Assembly: GCA_019636475.1 (NCBI GenBank)
Contig: JAHBXN010000005.1
Coordinates: forward strand, 310,001-374,000
Direction: 5' to 3'
Origin: Phycisphaerae bacterium
Lineage (GTDB): Bacteria; Planctomycetota; Phycisphaerae; UBA1845; UTPLA1
Length of the DNA stretch: 64,000 nt
The notes under the pieces were generated by a model that worked only from the letters and a program-made list of their open reading frames with translations, made no database searches and had not been told where the DNA came from. The position numbers and the translations under genes are program-made. Position 1 is the first letter of the stretch. Every line of letters starts with the position of its first letter. This document shows positions 1 to 9,717 of this stretch, in pieces.

Positions 1-200
1 CTCGACGTGCCGAACATCACGACCAGAACCGCTGCTCCGAGCATGAGACACACCACGATCGCCGGCACGACAAAGAGCTTGCCGGCAAGCGTCGCCACGG
101 ACGGCGGCGCGCTCGACGAAACCGGACGAACGCCCTCCATCGAGGATCCGTAGCTCTCCGAATCAGCAGAGTTTACATGTGATTCCGAATGTTGCGACAT
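1..200 (-). CDS. N-terminal part of a membrane-anchored protein (cut by window edge)
   Basis: Reading leftward from an ATG at 198-200, the frame is open for 66 codons to the edge of the window, so only the N-terminus is present. Residues 1-40 are polar and rich in Ser and Glu. About residue 43 a hydrophobic stretch begins (LFVVPAIVVCLMLGAAVLVV), a single membrane anchor placed as in a type II membrane protein with its bulk outside the cytoplasm. No clear Shine-Dalgarno sequence precedes the ATG. The family cannot be decided from this fragment. Confidence 0.55.
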   Translation of the reverse strand, partial: MSQHSESHVNSADSESYGSSMEGVRPVSSSAPPSVATLAGKLFVVPAIVVCLMLGAAVLVVMFGTS

Positions 201-672
201 CGAAAACAGGCTGACCGCAATGTAAATCCAGCCACGCGAAGTTCGTGATTTCTTTCACGATCTCGGACAAATAAATACGGCGAACCTCGCCGCCGTTCCA
301 AACCTTGCAGTCTAGCGAGCACCGCCAGGACCGACAAGCCGGAGCCCTGCTCCCATAACCATCAGGATTATTCGATCCGGCGCTGGGGGTGTCAAGCGAA
401 AAACGTCAGCGATGAATCTTCGGATGACCGCATCCCGGAAGGCCGACCGAACATCACGACTCGATCCTCCGCGCACTGAATACCCGCACGATTCGTACCT
501 TGATTATCAAAACAAGCTGCCCGATTGCTCAGAGGCGGGCCGCTCCGGCGAAGCATGTCGGAATTCCGGTCGCCTGTTGTCATCATTCGTTTCGATTACA
601 ATGAAACCTGTTGATCGCTGCGAAAGTTCGAACGGGGACACCGGCGAACAACTCCCTGAATTGAGGTCGTTC
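201..672. other. Divergent intergenic region without a supported gene
   Basis: This 472-nt stretch separates two divergent genes. It contains a perfect inverted repeat, TCGTGA at 243-248 and TCACGA at 255-260, lying about 45 nt upstream of the leftward gene, where an operator could sit. A TACAAT hexamer at 597-602 could serve as a -10 box for the rightward aminotransferase gene, but no convincing -35 box is spaced correctly. The frame of the aminotransferase stays open upstream to 412, but the added residues look unlike any protein of that family. Confidence 0.35.
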
Positions 673-1785
673 ATGCAGCCCATCGATTTGTCCTCCCCCG
701 ACATCACTGACGCGGAAATTCAAGCGGTCGCCGCGGTCCTTCGCAGCGGCCGCCTGTCCTTGGGGCCGAAGGTGACGGAATTCGAGAGTGCCGTCGCGGC
801 ATATGTAGGCACCAAACATGCCGTGGCGGTCACTAACGGCACATGCGGCCTTCACCTGCTCATGCGAGCGGTCGGCGTCCAGCCGGGCGACGAAGTAATC
901 AGCACGCCGTTCTCCTTTGTTGCCTCGACAAACTGCGCAATGTTCGAGCGGGCCAAGCCGGTTTTGGTCGATATCGATCCGGAAACATGGAACATCGACG
1001 CGGCGCGAATCGAGGCGGCCGTCACCTCCAAAACCCGCGCGATTATCCCGGTGGATGTATTCGGCGTCGCGCCCGATCTCGACGAAATCCTCAAAATCGC
1101 TGCGCGGCACCGACTCCGGGTAGTCGAAGACTCCTGTGAAGCGCTGGGAGCCAGATACAAAGGCAAAATGCTCGGCAGCTTCGGCGATGCCGGCGTATTT
1201 GGTTTCTACCCGAACAAGCAGATTACCACCGGTGAAGGCGGGATGATTGTCACAAACGACGATGAAATCGCCCGGCTTTGCCAATCAATGCGAAATCAGG
1301 GCCGCGACGCCGGCATGGGCTGGCTCGCGCATGAAAGACTTGGGCACAACTACCGGCTCAGCGACATCGCTTGTGCGATCGGCGCCGCTCAGATGAGACG
1401 GATTGACGAAATCCTCGCGAAGCGGGCCCGCGTCGCCGCATGGTATCGCGAGCGGCTGGCCGACGAATCCCGCATCTCCATGCAGCGCGTGCCGGACGAT
1501 TGCGAGATCAGCTGGTTTGTATTCGTTGTGAAACTCGCCGACGATTACACCGAAGAACGACGCAATTCCATCATTCATGCATTGAGGGACCGCGGCATCG
1601 GCTGCTCAAACTACTTTGCTCCAATCCACCTCCAACGGTTCTACCGCGACGATTTTGGCTACAAGCAAGGCGACTTCCCCGAGTGTGAACGAGTCGCTGC
1701 AAGAACGATCGCCCTGCCATTCCACGGGCATCTCACCGCATCCGACGTCGATCGAGTCTGCGAGACCATGCGAACCCTGCTGTAG
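673..1785 (+). CDS. DegT/DnrJ/EryC1/StrS-family sugar aminotransferase
   Basis: Predicted PLP-dependent aminotransferase of 370 residues, the usual size for the family. These enzymes transfer an amino group, usually from glutamate, to a keto group of a nucleotide-linked sugar in the cytoplasm. The opening PIDLSSPDITDAEI, the SPFSF-like segment STPFSFVAS (residues 77-85), VEDSCEALGARY (residues 151-162) and the FYPNKQITTGEGG motif with the predicted Schiff-base Lys182 all fit. I chose the ATG at 673 because it follows GAGG at a suitable distance and starts where family alignments start; upstream in-frame ATGs (412, 601) add unrelated sequence. The adjacent glycan genes are on the other strand, so this gene is not in their operon, but it probably supplies the same pathway with an amino sugar. 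The exact substrate cannot be told. Confidence 0.9.
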   Translation: MQPIDLSSPDITDAEIQAVAAVLRSGRLSLGPKVTEFESAVAAYVGTKHAVAVTNGTCGLHLLMRAVGVQPGDEVISTPFSFVASTNCAMFERAKPVLVDIDPETWNIDAARIEAAVTSKTRAIIPVDVFGVAPDLDEILKIAARHRLRVVEDSCEALGARYKGKMLGSFGDAGVFGFYPNKQITTGEGGMIVTNDDEIARLCQSMRNQGRDAGMGWLAHERLGHNYRLSDIACAIGAAQMRRIDEILAKRARVAAWYRERLADESRISMQRVPDDCEISWFVFVVKLADDYTEERRNSIIHALRDRGIGCSNYFAPIHLQRFYRDDFGYKQGDFPECERVAARTIALPFHGHLTASDVDRVCETMRTLL

Positions 1786-1804
1786 CTGATCGGCTCGAAG
1801 CGAT

Positions 1805-1951
1805 TCAGCGACTGGCGACCATCGCAATTTGAGCGACATCACCGACGAGGGAGGAGACATTTTCCTCGTGGCTGGCCGTTGCAAACCAGAAGATACAGGC
1901 CGTCACGCAACCAACAATGACTGCCGAAAACTGCCCCAGGATTCGCCGCAT
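1805..1951 (-). CDS. Predicted 48-residue single-pass membrane protein
   Basis: A short leftward frame starts at the ATG at 1949-1951 and ends with TGA at 1805-1807. A strong AGGAGGA Shine-Dalgarno sequence (1961-1967, leftward) lies about nine nucleotides before the start, which is the main reason to believe it. The peptide has a basic start (MRRILGQF), a hydrophobic span from about residue 8 to 27 ending in small residues (ATASHEE), and a short tail, so it is either a membrane peptide or a secreted peptide with a signal sequence. It lies tail-to-tail with the aminotransferase gene. No function is recognised. The 280 nt upstream of it (1952-2231) contain no gene I can support. Confidence 0.5.
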   Translation of the reverse strand: MRRILGQFSAVIVGCVTACIFWFATASHEENVSSLVGDVAQIAMVASR

Positions 1952-2231
1952 GATTCCGCATCCTCCTATCCGCGTACATCAATTCGCGACACGACAGCCG
2001 GCCGCGACCGGACGGAAGTACCCGTTGGATGCGGGAATCTGCCCCGACATTTCATAATTCTTTGTGGAAATTTAGGAATTCTTGACGCAGTTTCCGATTT
2101 CCGGGAAGGGGCGGCCCCGGTCCCCATTCTTCGGCCCCACGATTCTTAAGTACGGCATCCCGGATTGAATTAGGCCGGGGCCGTTTCTGAGCATGTCACC
2201 CGGGCAATGGAGAAATCGGAACCACGAAGGG

Positions 2232-4646
2232 CTAATCTGGCCGTCCGGGCTCTTCGAGGGAATCGATCAGAAAACGATTGATTCGGAATTGCCCTTTTCC
2301 GGTCAATTTGAACGACGTTCGGAAGAATGCAGGCGCCGGCCCGGTCTGAAGGGCGAAGCGCGCCGCGCCCGGACGCAGCGCGATCGTCTTCTGCAGGAGG
2401 AGTTGCCGGACGGTCGGATCGGAGAATACCTCAAGCCGCACGTCGGCTGCGGCCGTGCCTTCAGATTCGGTCTCGATCGTGAACTCGTATCGTCGATTCG
2501 GCCGAAGCGGCAAACGATCTGGCTTCCACTCGCCGCCCAGTGTGAGCCATTCATATTCACCCTTCGACAGGACAAGCAGTATGTTTGGGCCGGCATCCGC
2601 CCGGCCAATCAATCGCGTCGTCGGTTTCAATTCGGGCTCGTTCTCGATTCCCCGGGACGACGCAGTCCTCCTCGACAAGCCCCAGTTCTGCAACGATGAA
2701 GAGAGGTCATACTCCACCGCACGCAGATCGGCACGGATATCGCTCGATGATTCAGGATGGGCATGCCCCGCCGGCGTCCCGACCGCGCGCCACGCCGGTA
2801 CCAGCCTGCGCGGAACCACTTTGACCAGCCGAACGGAATGCGTGCCTATCCGCTTTTCAACGAGCGAATCCGAGACGATGGAGTGGCCCACCACGAGGCC
2901 CAGCGTTGCCGTGCGCGTCTTCAGCGGATTGAACCAACCAACGTGCTGAACATCTGCCTGTAGGTCGCCAATGCGGAAAGTTCCGAGCGACCCGTGATCG
3001 GCGGACCAGCATATTACCTGATCTGGTCCCCCCCCGTCCGCATCGCCTTCATCAGCACCGAGAATCGGATCGTCAAAAGGCATGCTGGTCGGCGGAGGAG
3101 TCGGGCGCGGCAGCACAAGTTGACCGACAATGAGGTGATTTAGCAGCTGATCAATGAGCGTCCGCGGCGCGAACGGCTGTCGCGCCGCCTCGACATAATA
3201 AAACGGGCCGGCGCTGAGCATCGATGTGAGTTGGCCCTCGTCAATCAGGTTCGCGTTCATGATCCACGGAGCATTCATGTCTTGATAGACATATTTCATG
3301 CGATGACGAAGATAAGACGAGAGTACAATCGGCCCGTCGTTCTGACTCAGCGCGAAGCTCAATGCCGCCGCCGCGTTCCCGATGGTTGACGCGCGATATG
3401 CTCTTCCAGCCATTTCGTTTGCAACGGACAGCCCGGGCAGCGGCGAAGCGATCAGGATGCCTGCCATCAGACCAAGCAATAATCGCCTGAGCTTCGCGAT
3501 GCGGACGCGATCGATCAGTGCGAGCATCCGACACGCAACAAAAGAAACCATGATGATCGCAAAAGGAAGAGCGGCGACGTAATAGCGTGATTGAATGCTC
3601 GGCGGAAAGTACTCTGACCAGCGCATCGTGCCCCATGTCAGAAATCCGAACTGCCAGAGCAGCATGGCGGCAATCGGCCATCGTGCATTCTTGAGGAACG
3701 GATAGAGCGCCAAGATCGCAACGAGGAACCACTTGAAGAAAGTCGGCAGATATCCGTAGTACTCATTCATTCGACGCTGCGCCCATTCGAATCGGGTGAG
3801 GGGATCAATGCCGTACGCTGAGACATGGCTGCGCACGGAGGGATCCAGGTCTTCAACCGTCCAGGCCAGGCGGAAAAACAGCTTGCCGAAAACTGTGGAG
3901 AAAAACGCGGTTTCGATCGCGAACGCCAGCACCATACCGAGCAGAAAGGCAAATCCGATCTGAATCGCGGTAAAGACGTGTCGCCCTCGACTGAAAACCA
4001 GCCACATCACAAAGTAAAACGGCAGTAGTATCAGCCCTGATTCCTTGATCAGGTACGCGCCTCCGACTGACACGCCGCAGACAAGCATCCACAGAAACAA
4101 AGGGCGCGCCGCATGACCATCTCGACGGTCGTAAGCTTGGAAAAAAGCGTATAGCGACAGCGCGACAAAGAAGGCCATGGGAATATCCGGCAATATCGTG
4201 GTGCTCATTTGAATCAGCGGGGGCGACAAGGCGGATAGGTACGCCGCCAACAGCGCCGTCCGCCGATCGAATAACCGCACGGCCAATGCGAATGTCACAA
4301 TCGTCAGCGCCTGATGAATCAGAATGTAGGTCGCTGCCACGGCTTGCGGATTCGGACCGAGCAGGGAAATGGCGATTCGGTTCCAAAGGATAATCGGCAG
4401 CCGAAGGCCACCAATGAGATTTCCGCCCGCTGACGGATACGTGTCGTAGCGCCACCAATAGCGTGCAAACTCGTAATAGCTGATGTCATCACTCGAGTAG
4501 AAGCCCGTAAAGAAGAAGAGGTCGATCACGCAGGACAGGATCAGAATGCCGGCAAGGCATGTGACCGGCCTGAAACCCCCATCCTTCCATGCCGTGGCCT
4601 CCGCATTGACGCCCGCAGACTTGCTCGGAATCGCAATCGTCGACAT
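2232..4646 (-). CDS. GT-C family membrane glycosyltransferase (ArnT/PMT-like) with large soluble C-terminal part
   Basis: Predicted 804-residue integral membrane protein. The N-terminal half has about ten to twelve hydrophobic spans. The first outer loop holds the acidic pair of GT-C enzymes in YSSDDISYYEFARYW, followed by GLRLPIILW, the layout of lipid-linked-sugar glycosyltransferases (PMT/ArnT/GT39-like). From about residue 480 the protein becomes soluble and ends in a beta-rich domain of unknown role, probably periplasmic. The frame is open from a TTG at 4703, ten nucleotides after the stop of the upstream gene, but the ATG at 4646 is the better start because the added residues look non-coding. 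It is transcribed with the upstream amidotransferase gene. Donor and acceptor are unknown. Confidence 0.75.
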   Translation of the reverse strand: MSTIAIPSKSAGVNAEATAWKDGGFRPVTCLAGILILSCVIDLFFFTGFYSSDDISYYEFARYWWRYDTYPSAGGNLIGGLRLPIILWNRIAISLLGPNPQAVAATYILIHQALTIVTFALAVRLFDRRTALLAAYLSALSPPLIQMSTTILPDIPMAFFVALSLYAFFQAYDRRDGHAARPLFLWMLVCGVSVGGAYLIKESGLILLPFYFVMWLVFSRGRHVFTAIQIGFAFLLGMVLAFAIETAFFSTVFGKLFFRLAWTVEDLDPSVRSHVSAYGIDPLTRFEWAQRRMNEYYGYLPTFFKWFLVAILALYPFLKNARWPIAAMLLWQFGFLTWGTMRWSEYFPPSIQSRYYVAALPFAIIMVSFVACRMLALIDRVRIAKLRRLLLGLMAGILIASPLPGLSVANEMAGRAYRASTIGNAAAALSFALSQNDGPIVLSSYLRHRMKYVYQDMNAPWIMNANLIDEGQLTSMLSAGPFYYVEAARQPFAPRTLIDQLLNHLIVGQLVLPRPTPPPTSMPFDDPILGADEGDADGGGPDQVICWSADHGSLGTFRIGDLQADVQHVGWFNPLKTRTATLGLVVGHSIVSDSLVEKRIGTHSVRLVKVVPRRLVPAWRAVGTPAGHAHPESSSDIRADLRAVEYDLSSSLQNWGLSRRTASSRGIENEPELKPTTRLIGRADAGPNILLVLSKGEYEWLTLGGEWKPDRLPLRPNRRYEFTIETESEGTAAADVRLEVFSDPTVRQLLLQKTIALRPGAARFALQTGPAPAFFRTSFKLTGKGQFRINRFLIDSLEEPGRPD

Positions 4647-4713
4647 CGAGGCTGTTCCCGCTTTCTGGCCGACATCCCCGACGCTCGCACCGGCCGCTGA
4701 CAAGGATGGACTG

Positions 4714-6822
4714 TCACGTTGAATACCGCTTGGGAATGGCGTTGATCGTGCGGATCACGTCGTTGAACGGCCTGTCCATCTCAATCACGTCCAGATACCA
4801 TTTGATCGCGTCGTATCGCGGCAGATTCTCCTTGCTGACCAGTTCGATCGCCTCTTCGCGAGAAATCATGCCTTCGCGAATCTGATTGCTTCGGAAGGTA
4901 TCCATTTCCGTAAACCCCGCGACCGTGTGGTAGATATAGTTATAAAATGCCGAGGTGCCGTCACCGATGCGCCAAGTTGCGACGGTGTCCGGGGCAAGTT
5001 CCCAGCCATATTCTTCAAAGAGCGTCTGCATGATCTGCTTCTCATCCCACGGAATGAAATGGAACAGGTACAGGTATTCATGTGGCATCATGTAGGAACA
5101 GAAATACGCAAAAACCGTGTCGAAGACGGATGTGTTGATGTATGCCGGATTGAACAATGCCTGCCTGGCGTAATACGAGGCCAGCTTGATTTTGCTGCCC
5201 TGCGATAACGACCGAAGAATGCCTTTGGGCGCGGGGCCCACACCGCAGAATCCCGTCTTGAAGTTCGTCTGCTCGAATTCATTCCCCGCACAGAAGAGCA
5301 TGAAATCAATTCCGGTCTGCTTTCGAAGCTGATTCATGTAATAGTAGAACTGCTTGTCTCCAGCCATGAACAGCGGAATCATGCCCAGGTCCGGTCGCTT
5401 CAACCAGGCGGACACATTCTTCCGGATGAATCGCCGCTTTCGAGCGATATCCGCTGAGACGAGGATGTGCTCAATTCCCAGCTTGCCGCACATCCGCGAG
5501 ATGTTCCGCCTCGCGAGGTCCGTCACCATGCCCCAGTCATAAGTGTAAGCGATCGGATTCAATCCGAGGACGTTCTTGACGTAATGCAAGCCGTAGCAAC
5601 TGTCCCGTCCGCCGCTGACGCCGACCAGGCACTCCGCCTTGCCGTCAGTCCGCCGGTAGCGTTCAACCGCCCGAAGCAGTTCATCCTTGCCTCGGTATTG
5701 ATACCTCTGATGATTCCGGCACAGGCTGCAAACGCCGTCGGCATCAAATGAAAGAAACGGAAACGTCTCCGGCAGGATGCAACGACTGCATCGCCTGATC
5801 GTCGCGATGCGATCTTTGTCCTTGAAAAGCAGGCTCACATCGTCCGCGGTACCGCCCGCGCGATCAGCCGCACGGCGCGCGCTATTCGCACCACGATCAA
5901 TTCGCCAGCCGGGCTGCATCGACAGATCGACTATTTCGCGTTCGAGCAAAGCCCCGCCCGCATCGATCGCTCCCGTCGGACCGGACTCACCGGCATCGCA
6001 CCCCCACGCCGCCGACGGCCGCACGCGTTCTGAATCGCACAACGTGAATCGATCGACCCTGCCGTTGTCCAGACGCACCAGCGCCGCGGATCCTGCGGAT
6101 AGATTCTCAATCGCATTGATTTGGAAAATCTGCCGCAATTCGGCGCGTTCGAGCAGGCGTCGCAGGATGTACTCCTCCGATGCAAACACGCAGCACCGGG
6201 AAGCCGCATTCTCGCAGAGGTAAAGCGCTCCGTTGTTCGTTGCCAGCAGCAGTACATTGAATTCGCGAAGAATCACCGCGACCGACGCCGCACCCACAAT
6301 CGATTGAAAGGCCAACTGCACAGCCGCTTCCAATGTCATACCCTGTTGATGATGACGACGGATCAGCGCGAGCAATACTTCCGTATCAACCTCGCAGGCC
6401 CGTTGGATGTCGGGGTTGGCGGCCCATAGTTCGCGATCGTTCACGATGATGCCGTTGTGAATCCCCACCATGTCCGCCGCAATGACCGGCTGATTGTTGT
6501 AATGACGCTCCTGCACGCCATTGGTCACGAGCCGCGAATGCCCGATGATCGCGAGCGGCTGACCGATCCTCCCGACTCGCCCCGACCCGCCTCGCGCCAG
6601 CGCCTCAGACATGAGCATGCGATACGGCCTGCTGCGAACCAATTCCGAAGCAGCGATCGGCTGTTTATAGACCCGGATCGGTCCGCCATTGACCAAGGCC
6701 AGACCGGCGGATTCCTTTCCGCGCGATTCGGACAGGATGAAGAGTCGGTCGACAGCGGCGCGAAACGCATCCGCCGTCATCTCCGCCCCATCGCCTGCAA
6801 TCACGCCAAATATGCCGCACAT
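4714..6822 (-). CDS. Class II glutaminase fused to PP-loop sugar amidotransferase, copy 1
   Basis: Predicted 702-residue bifunctional enzyme. Residues 1-260 form a class II (Ntn-type) glutamine amidotransferase domain beginning MCGIFGVIAGDG, where Cys2 becomes the N-terminal nucleophile after Met removal; this fixes the start codon. After a linker, residues from about 344 carry a zinc-type knuckle (CSRC and later CSLC) and from about 400 the ATP PP-loop SGGRDSCYGLHY. The second half resembles WbpG-type N-acetyl-sugar amidotransferases, which use ammonia and ATP to turn an acyl-amino sugar into an amidino sugar. WbpG normally takes ammonia from separate HisH/HisF-like partners; here a class II domain is fused on instead. 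It heads a leftward operon with a GT-C enzyme. A paralogue lies at 10792-12843. The precise product is inferred only. Confidence 0.8.
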   Translation of the reverse strand: MCGIFGVIAGDGAEMTADAFRAAVDRLFILSESRGKESAGLALVNGGPIRVYKQPIAASELVRSRPYRMLMSEALARGGSGRVGRIGQPLAIIGHSRLVTNGVQERHYNNQPVIAADMVGIHNGIIVNDRELWAANPDIQRACEVDTEVLLALIRRHHQQGMTLEAAVQLAFQSIVGAASVAVILREFNVLLLATNNGALYLCENAASRCCVFASEEYILRRLLERAELRQIFQINAIENLSAGSAALVRLDNGRVDRFTLCDSERVRPSAAWGCDAGESGPTGAIDAGGALLEREIVDLSMQPGWRIDRGANSARRAADRAGGTADDVSLLFKDKDRIATIRRCSRCILPETFPFLSFDADGVCSLCRNHQRYQYRGKDELLRAVERYRRTDGKAECLVGVSGGRDSCYGLHYVKNVLGLNPIAYTYDWGMVTDLARRNISRMCGKLGIEHILVSADIARKRRFIRKNVSAWLKRPDLGMIPLFMAGDKQFYYYMNQLRKQTGIDFMLFCAGNEFEQTNFKTGFCGVGPAPKGILRSLSQGSKIKLASYYARQALFNPAYINTSVFDTVFAYFCSYMMPHEYLYLFHFIPWDEKQIMQTLFEEYGWELAPDTVATWRIGDGTSAFYNYIYHTVAGFTEMDTFRSNQIREGMISREEAIELVSKENLPRYDAIKWYLDVIEMDRPFNDVIRTINAIPKRYST

Positions 6823-6935
6823 GCCTTCTGGACCCTTTGATAGATTCCATGAAGCATCCTATCCCGAACCAACGAATCGGGACAGCGAAAGCCGACCGAT
6901 GGACGCATTTCGCCTCGGTACGATCGATCCCATGA

Positions 6936-7550
6936 TCATTCGCGGTACTTCACAACATTCGCCGGATTTCCGACGGCAATCGCATATTCCGGGATGTCCT
7001 TCGTCACCACCGAGCCGGCGCCGATCACCGCGCCGCGACCGATTTTCACGTTTGAGAGAATCGTGACGTTCGCGCCCAGCCATGCGTCATCACCCACCTC
7101 GATCGTTCCGACTGAGTAGCCTTGATGCTTGATAAGGACATCGCGCCGGCCGAATTGATGGTTGGTCGTGAAGAAACTGACGCGCGGTCCCATTCGGACC
7201 CAACTGCCGATCCGGATCGGTCCGGTGGCTTCAAGAAAACACTCATAACCGATCCCGGAGTTGTCGCCGATTTCAATCTGACCCGGATTGATAAAATGCG
7301 CGCCCTCCAGAATGGTGACATGTCGCCCCATCCGCTTGAAGAACATCCGATAGATCGCCATTCTCGCCCCGATGCCCAGAACTCCGGGACACCACTTCAG
7401 GGGAAAGATCAGGTAATCGCCGATGAAATATCGAAACAGGAAGACCCCGAGCGGCTGTTTGACTTGAAACTTGCGATGATAGAAAACCGCGCAGCCGACC
7501 GCCGCGAGAGTCAATCCTGCCGCAACGATGAGCACCCATTTCCAGATCAT
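6936..7550 (-). CDS. Hexapeptide-repeat acyltransferase (WbbJ-like), membrane-anchored
   Basis: Predicted 204-residue O-acetyltransferase acting on a sugar or glycan at the inner membrane. Residues 5-25 are hydrophobic (an anchor), and from about residue 80 the chain shows the left-handed beta-helix periodicity of hexapeptide acyltransferases: GQIEIGDNSGIGYECFLEA, GPIRIGSWVRMGP, the catalytic-type TTNHQF, then GTIEVGDDAWLGANVTIL and GRGAVIGAGSVVTKDI. The ending GNPANVVKYR is typical of the family. It starts nine nucleotides after the GT2 gene, so the two are co-transcribed. Acetyl-CoA is the expected donor; the acceptor is unknown. Confidence 0.88.
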   Translation of the reverse strand: MIWKWVLIVAAGLTLAAVGCAVFYHRKFQVKQPLGVFLFRYFIGDYLIFPLKWCPGVLGIGARMAIYRMFFKRMGRHVTILEGAHFINPGQIEIGDNSGIGYECFLEATGPIRIGSWVRMGPRVSFFTTNHQFGRRDVLIKHQGYSVGTIEVGDDAWLGANVTILSNVKIGRGAVIGAGSVVTKDIPEYAIAVGNPANVVKYRE

Positions 7551-7559
7551 GGATACGCT

Positions 7560-8504
7560 CTACCGCGAGGTCTTGTTGTAGTCCATGTCCATCCAGATCG
7601 CGAATAGTATCGACTGGAAGGTGACCAGAAACGTCGATATCAAGACCGCCAGCGTCGTCCTCGGCAACTCACCCACCGTAAACCACATGTAGAAGAATCG
7701 AACCGTAAACGGCAGCATGATCACCGCAATATTGAACGCCGCGAAGCCGTAGAACAGGACCAGCGGATGGAAGTCGAGCACGATGTATCGCTTCCACAGG
7801 CGGCGGAAGAACAATCGCAGGAGGATCATGCTTGTCTTCGGGATGTACTTCCAGAGCTTGATTTTGCTTTTCTCACGGTCGTACACCGGCCGTACTTCAA
7901 CATCGGTCACCGCGAACCGCAGAATGTTCAGCATGTTCAAAATGTCGGCGTTATAACCGTAACCCTTGGTCATGGTTTCAATCGGGATCGCACGCAAGGC
8001 CGTGTTCCGAATCGCCGTGTAGCCGCACTGAGGATCCATCAGCGAGTAGTAACCTGTCGCAAACTTCGTGAGAATCGTCAAAATCGCGTTGCCGAAGAAC
8101 CGGTGGCGAGGCATCGAGCCGACTTCACGATGCAGAAGCCGATTGCCCTTCACATAGTCGAATTGCTTCTCAATGATTGGATCAAGTAGCGTAGGCAGAT
8201 CACCCGGGTGCATCTGGTTGTCGCCGGCCATTACGACCGTGATATCAACATCCGAATCAGCAGCCGCAAGATAGCCGTCGATCAGTGACTGCCCCAGGCC
8301 TTTGTTTGTTTCGTGATTGATAATTTCAATGCGCGGGTCAACCTCCCGGCGGCCGCGTATCAGTTCCAGAGTTCCGTCTTTGCTCGCGTCATTCACAACG
8401 AAGATGCGGTCGATGAACTCAGGCATGCCACCAAGCGTCTCGAGGATAAGTTCCTCCTCGTTGTACGCCGGCACAACGACCCCGATGCGATGATTCTTGT
8501 ACAA
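7560..8504 (-). CDS. Family 2 glycosyltransferase, DPM1/GtrB-like, with two C-terminal membrane spans
   Basis: Predicted 314-residue transferase that loads a sugar onto polyprenyl phosphate or onto a growing glycan at the cytoplasmic membrane face. The GT-A fold is clear: VVVPAYNEEELI near the start, VVNDASKDGT, ETNKGLGQSL and the metal-binding segment AGDNQMHPGDL, followed by QCGYTAIR. Two hydrophobic segments after about residue 240 match DPM1-like proteins with membrane tails. The start is a TTG: reading leftward, AAGGAAG precedes it by six nucleotides and there is no better in-frame ATG. The gene lies between the epimerase and acetyltransferase genes in one operon. Confidence 0.88.
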   Translation of the reverse strand: MYKNHRIGVVVPAYNEEELILETLGGMPEFIDRIFVVNDASKDGTLELIRGRREVDPRIEIINHETNKGLGQSLIDGYLAAADSDVDITVVMAGDNQMHPGDLPTLLDPIIEKQFDYVKGNRLLHREVGSMPRHRFFGNAILTILTKFATGYYSLMDPQCGYTAIRNTALRAIPIETMTKGYGYNADILNMLNILRFAVTDVEVRPVYDREKSKIKLWKYIPKTSMILLRLFFRRLWKRYIVLDFHPLVLFYGFAAFNIAVIMLPFTVRFFYMWFTVGELPRTTLAVLISTFLVTFQSILFAIWMDMDYNKTSR

Positions 8505-8567
8505 GCCCGCTTCCTTGCGATGCGCATTCAGTCCCGCGCGGCAGCCGACTCAGCTCCCGAAAACCCT

Positions 8568-9554
8568 TCAGTGTCCCTGCGCCTGTGCTACCGGTTTTCG
8601 GCCTTGAAAATAATCCCGCGCCCAACCGATCGTCCGTCGGAGACCCGCGCGAAAGTCAGTGACGAACTGAAGACCCAGATCGCGACGAATCCGCGTGTTG
8701 TCGATCTCGAAAACCTTGATGTCCCCCGGCATCCAGTCCTTGTATTCAATCTTCTGATCTCGAATCCCCAGATCCTCCGCGATCATTCCCGCCAGTTCCG
8801 AAATAGTCACTTTGATCCCGGACGCGCAGTTGTATGCCTGCGCACGCGACGACTTTGACATCGTCGCCAGCAGGTTAGCCTTCACGACATCCTCAACCGC
8901 TGTGAATGAACGCTGCTGCGTCCCATCGCCAAAAATCGTGATCGGCTTCCCCTGCAACATCAGGCGCACAAAAATGGATACGACGCCGCCGACTTCGCTT
9001 GATTCCTGACGAGGGCCGTACACATGAAAATAGCGCAGCACCGTCGTATCAAGGTCGTAAAGGTGATCAAACGCCCGCACATACTTTTCGCCAGCCAGCT
9101 TGCTCACACCATAATACGATGTCGGAATCAGCGGGTGATCCTCATCCTGAGGAAAATACTGTGCTTCGCCATACACCGAACCGGTCGACGCGTGGACAAA
9201 CTTCCTGATTTTGTGTTTGACGGCCAATTCAAGCAGATTGAACGTACCCTCCGCGTTGATCCGCAAATCACGACGCGGATCGTTCAAGCAGATCGTCTTC
9301 TTTGACGCTGCCTGATGAAAGACCACCTCGACGCCGGGAAAAAGCTTCTCCATGGCGGCGAAGTCCGTGACATCCGCCTTTACTTCGCGGAAGTTCTTAT
9401 AGCCCTTGAGATGTTCAAGATTTTCATGCTTGCCGGCGTAATAATTATCGACGCTGATTGTATCGACACCGGCTTTTACGAGCGATTCGACAAGGTGACT
9501 GCCGATGAACCCGGCTCCGCCGGTCACCAGCGCCTTCTTGAATGTGAAATCCAT
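8568..9554 (-). CDS. NAD-dependent nucleotide-sugar epimerase/dehydratase (extended SDR, GalE-like)
   Basis: Predicted 328-residue extended short-chain dehydrogenase that epimerises or dehydrates a nucleotide sugar. The Rossmann signature TGGAGFIGSHLVE lies near the N-terminus, followed by SVDNYYAGKHENLEHL, FHQAASKKT, the serine region ASTGSVYGEAQYFPQDED and the catalytic YGVSKLAGEKY (YxxxK). DGTQQRSFTAVEDV near residue 215 is typical of UDP-glucose/UDP-GlcNAc 4-epimerases and related enzymes. I start at 9554 because GAGGAG lies just upstream and MDFTFKKALVTGG begins at the right point; the frame is open further upstream. It is the first gene of the leftward operon 9554-6936. Substrate specificity is not readable. 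Confidence 0.88.
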   Translation of the reverse strand: MDFTFKKALVTGGAGFIGSHLVESLVKAGVDTISVDNYYAGKHENLEHLKGYKNFREVKADVTDFAAMEKLFPGVEVVFHQAASKKTICLNDPRRDLRINAEGTFNLLELAVKHKIRKFVHASTGSVYGEAQYFPQDEDHPLIPTSYYGVSKLAGEKYVRAFDHLYDLDTTVLRYFHVYGPRQESSEVGGVVSIFVRLMLQGKPITIFGDGTQQRSFTAVEDVVKANLLATMSKSSRAQAYNCASGIKVTISELAGMIAEDLGIRDQKIEYKDWMPGDIKVFEIDNTRIRRDLGLQFVTDFRAGLRRTIGWARDYFQGRKPVAQAQGH

Positions 9555-9717
9555 CTCGGCTCCTCTCGCCGCGACCCTCGAATTTGAATTGATCGGCCGC
9601 CGGATTGAGTGTATCGCCACCGGACCCGATGTTCAAACACTAACCACGGGGCATCCCGCCGTCGACCCGGTTCCCCGCCGACGATAAGCTGCTCCATGTC
9701 GGATCCGTCGCGAACCC

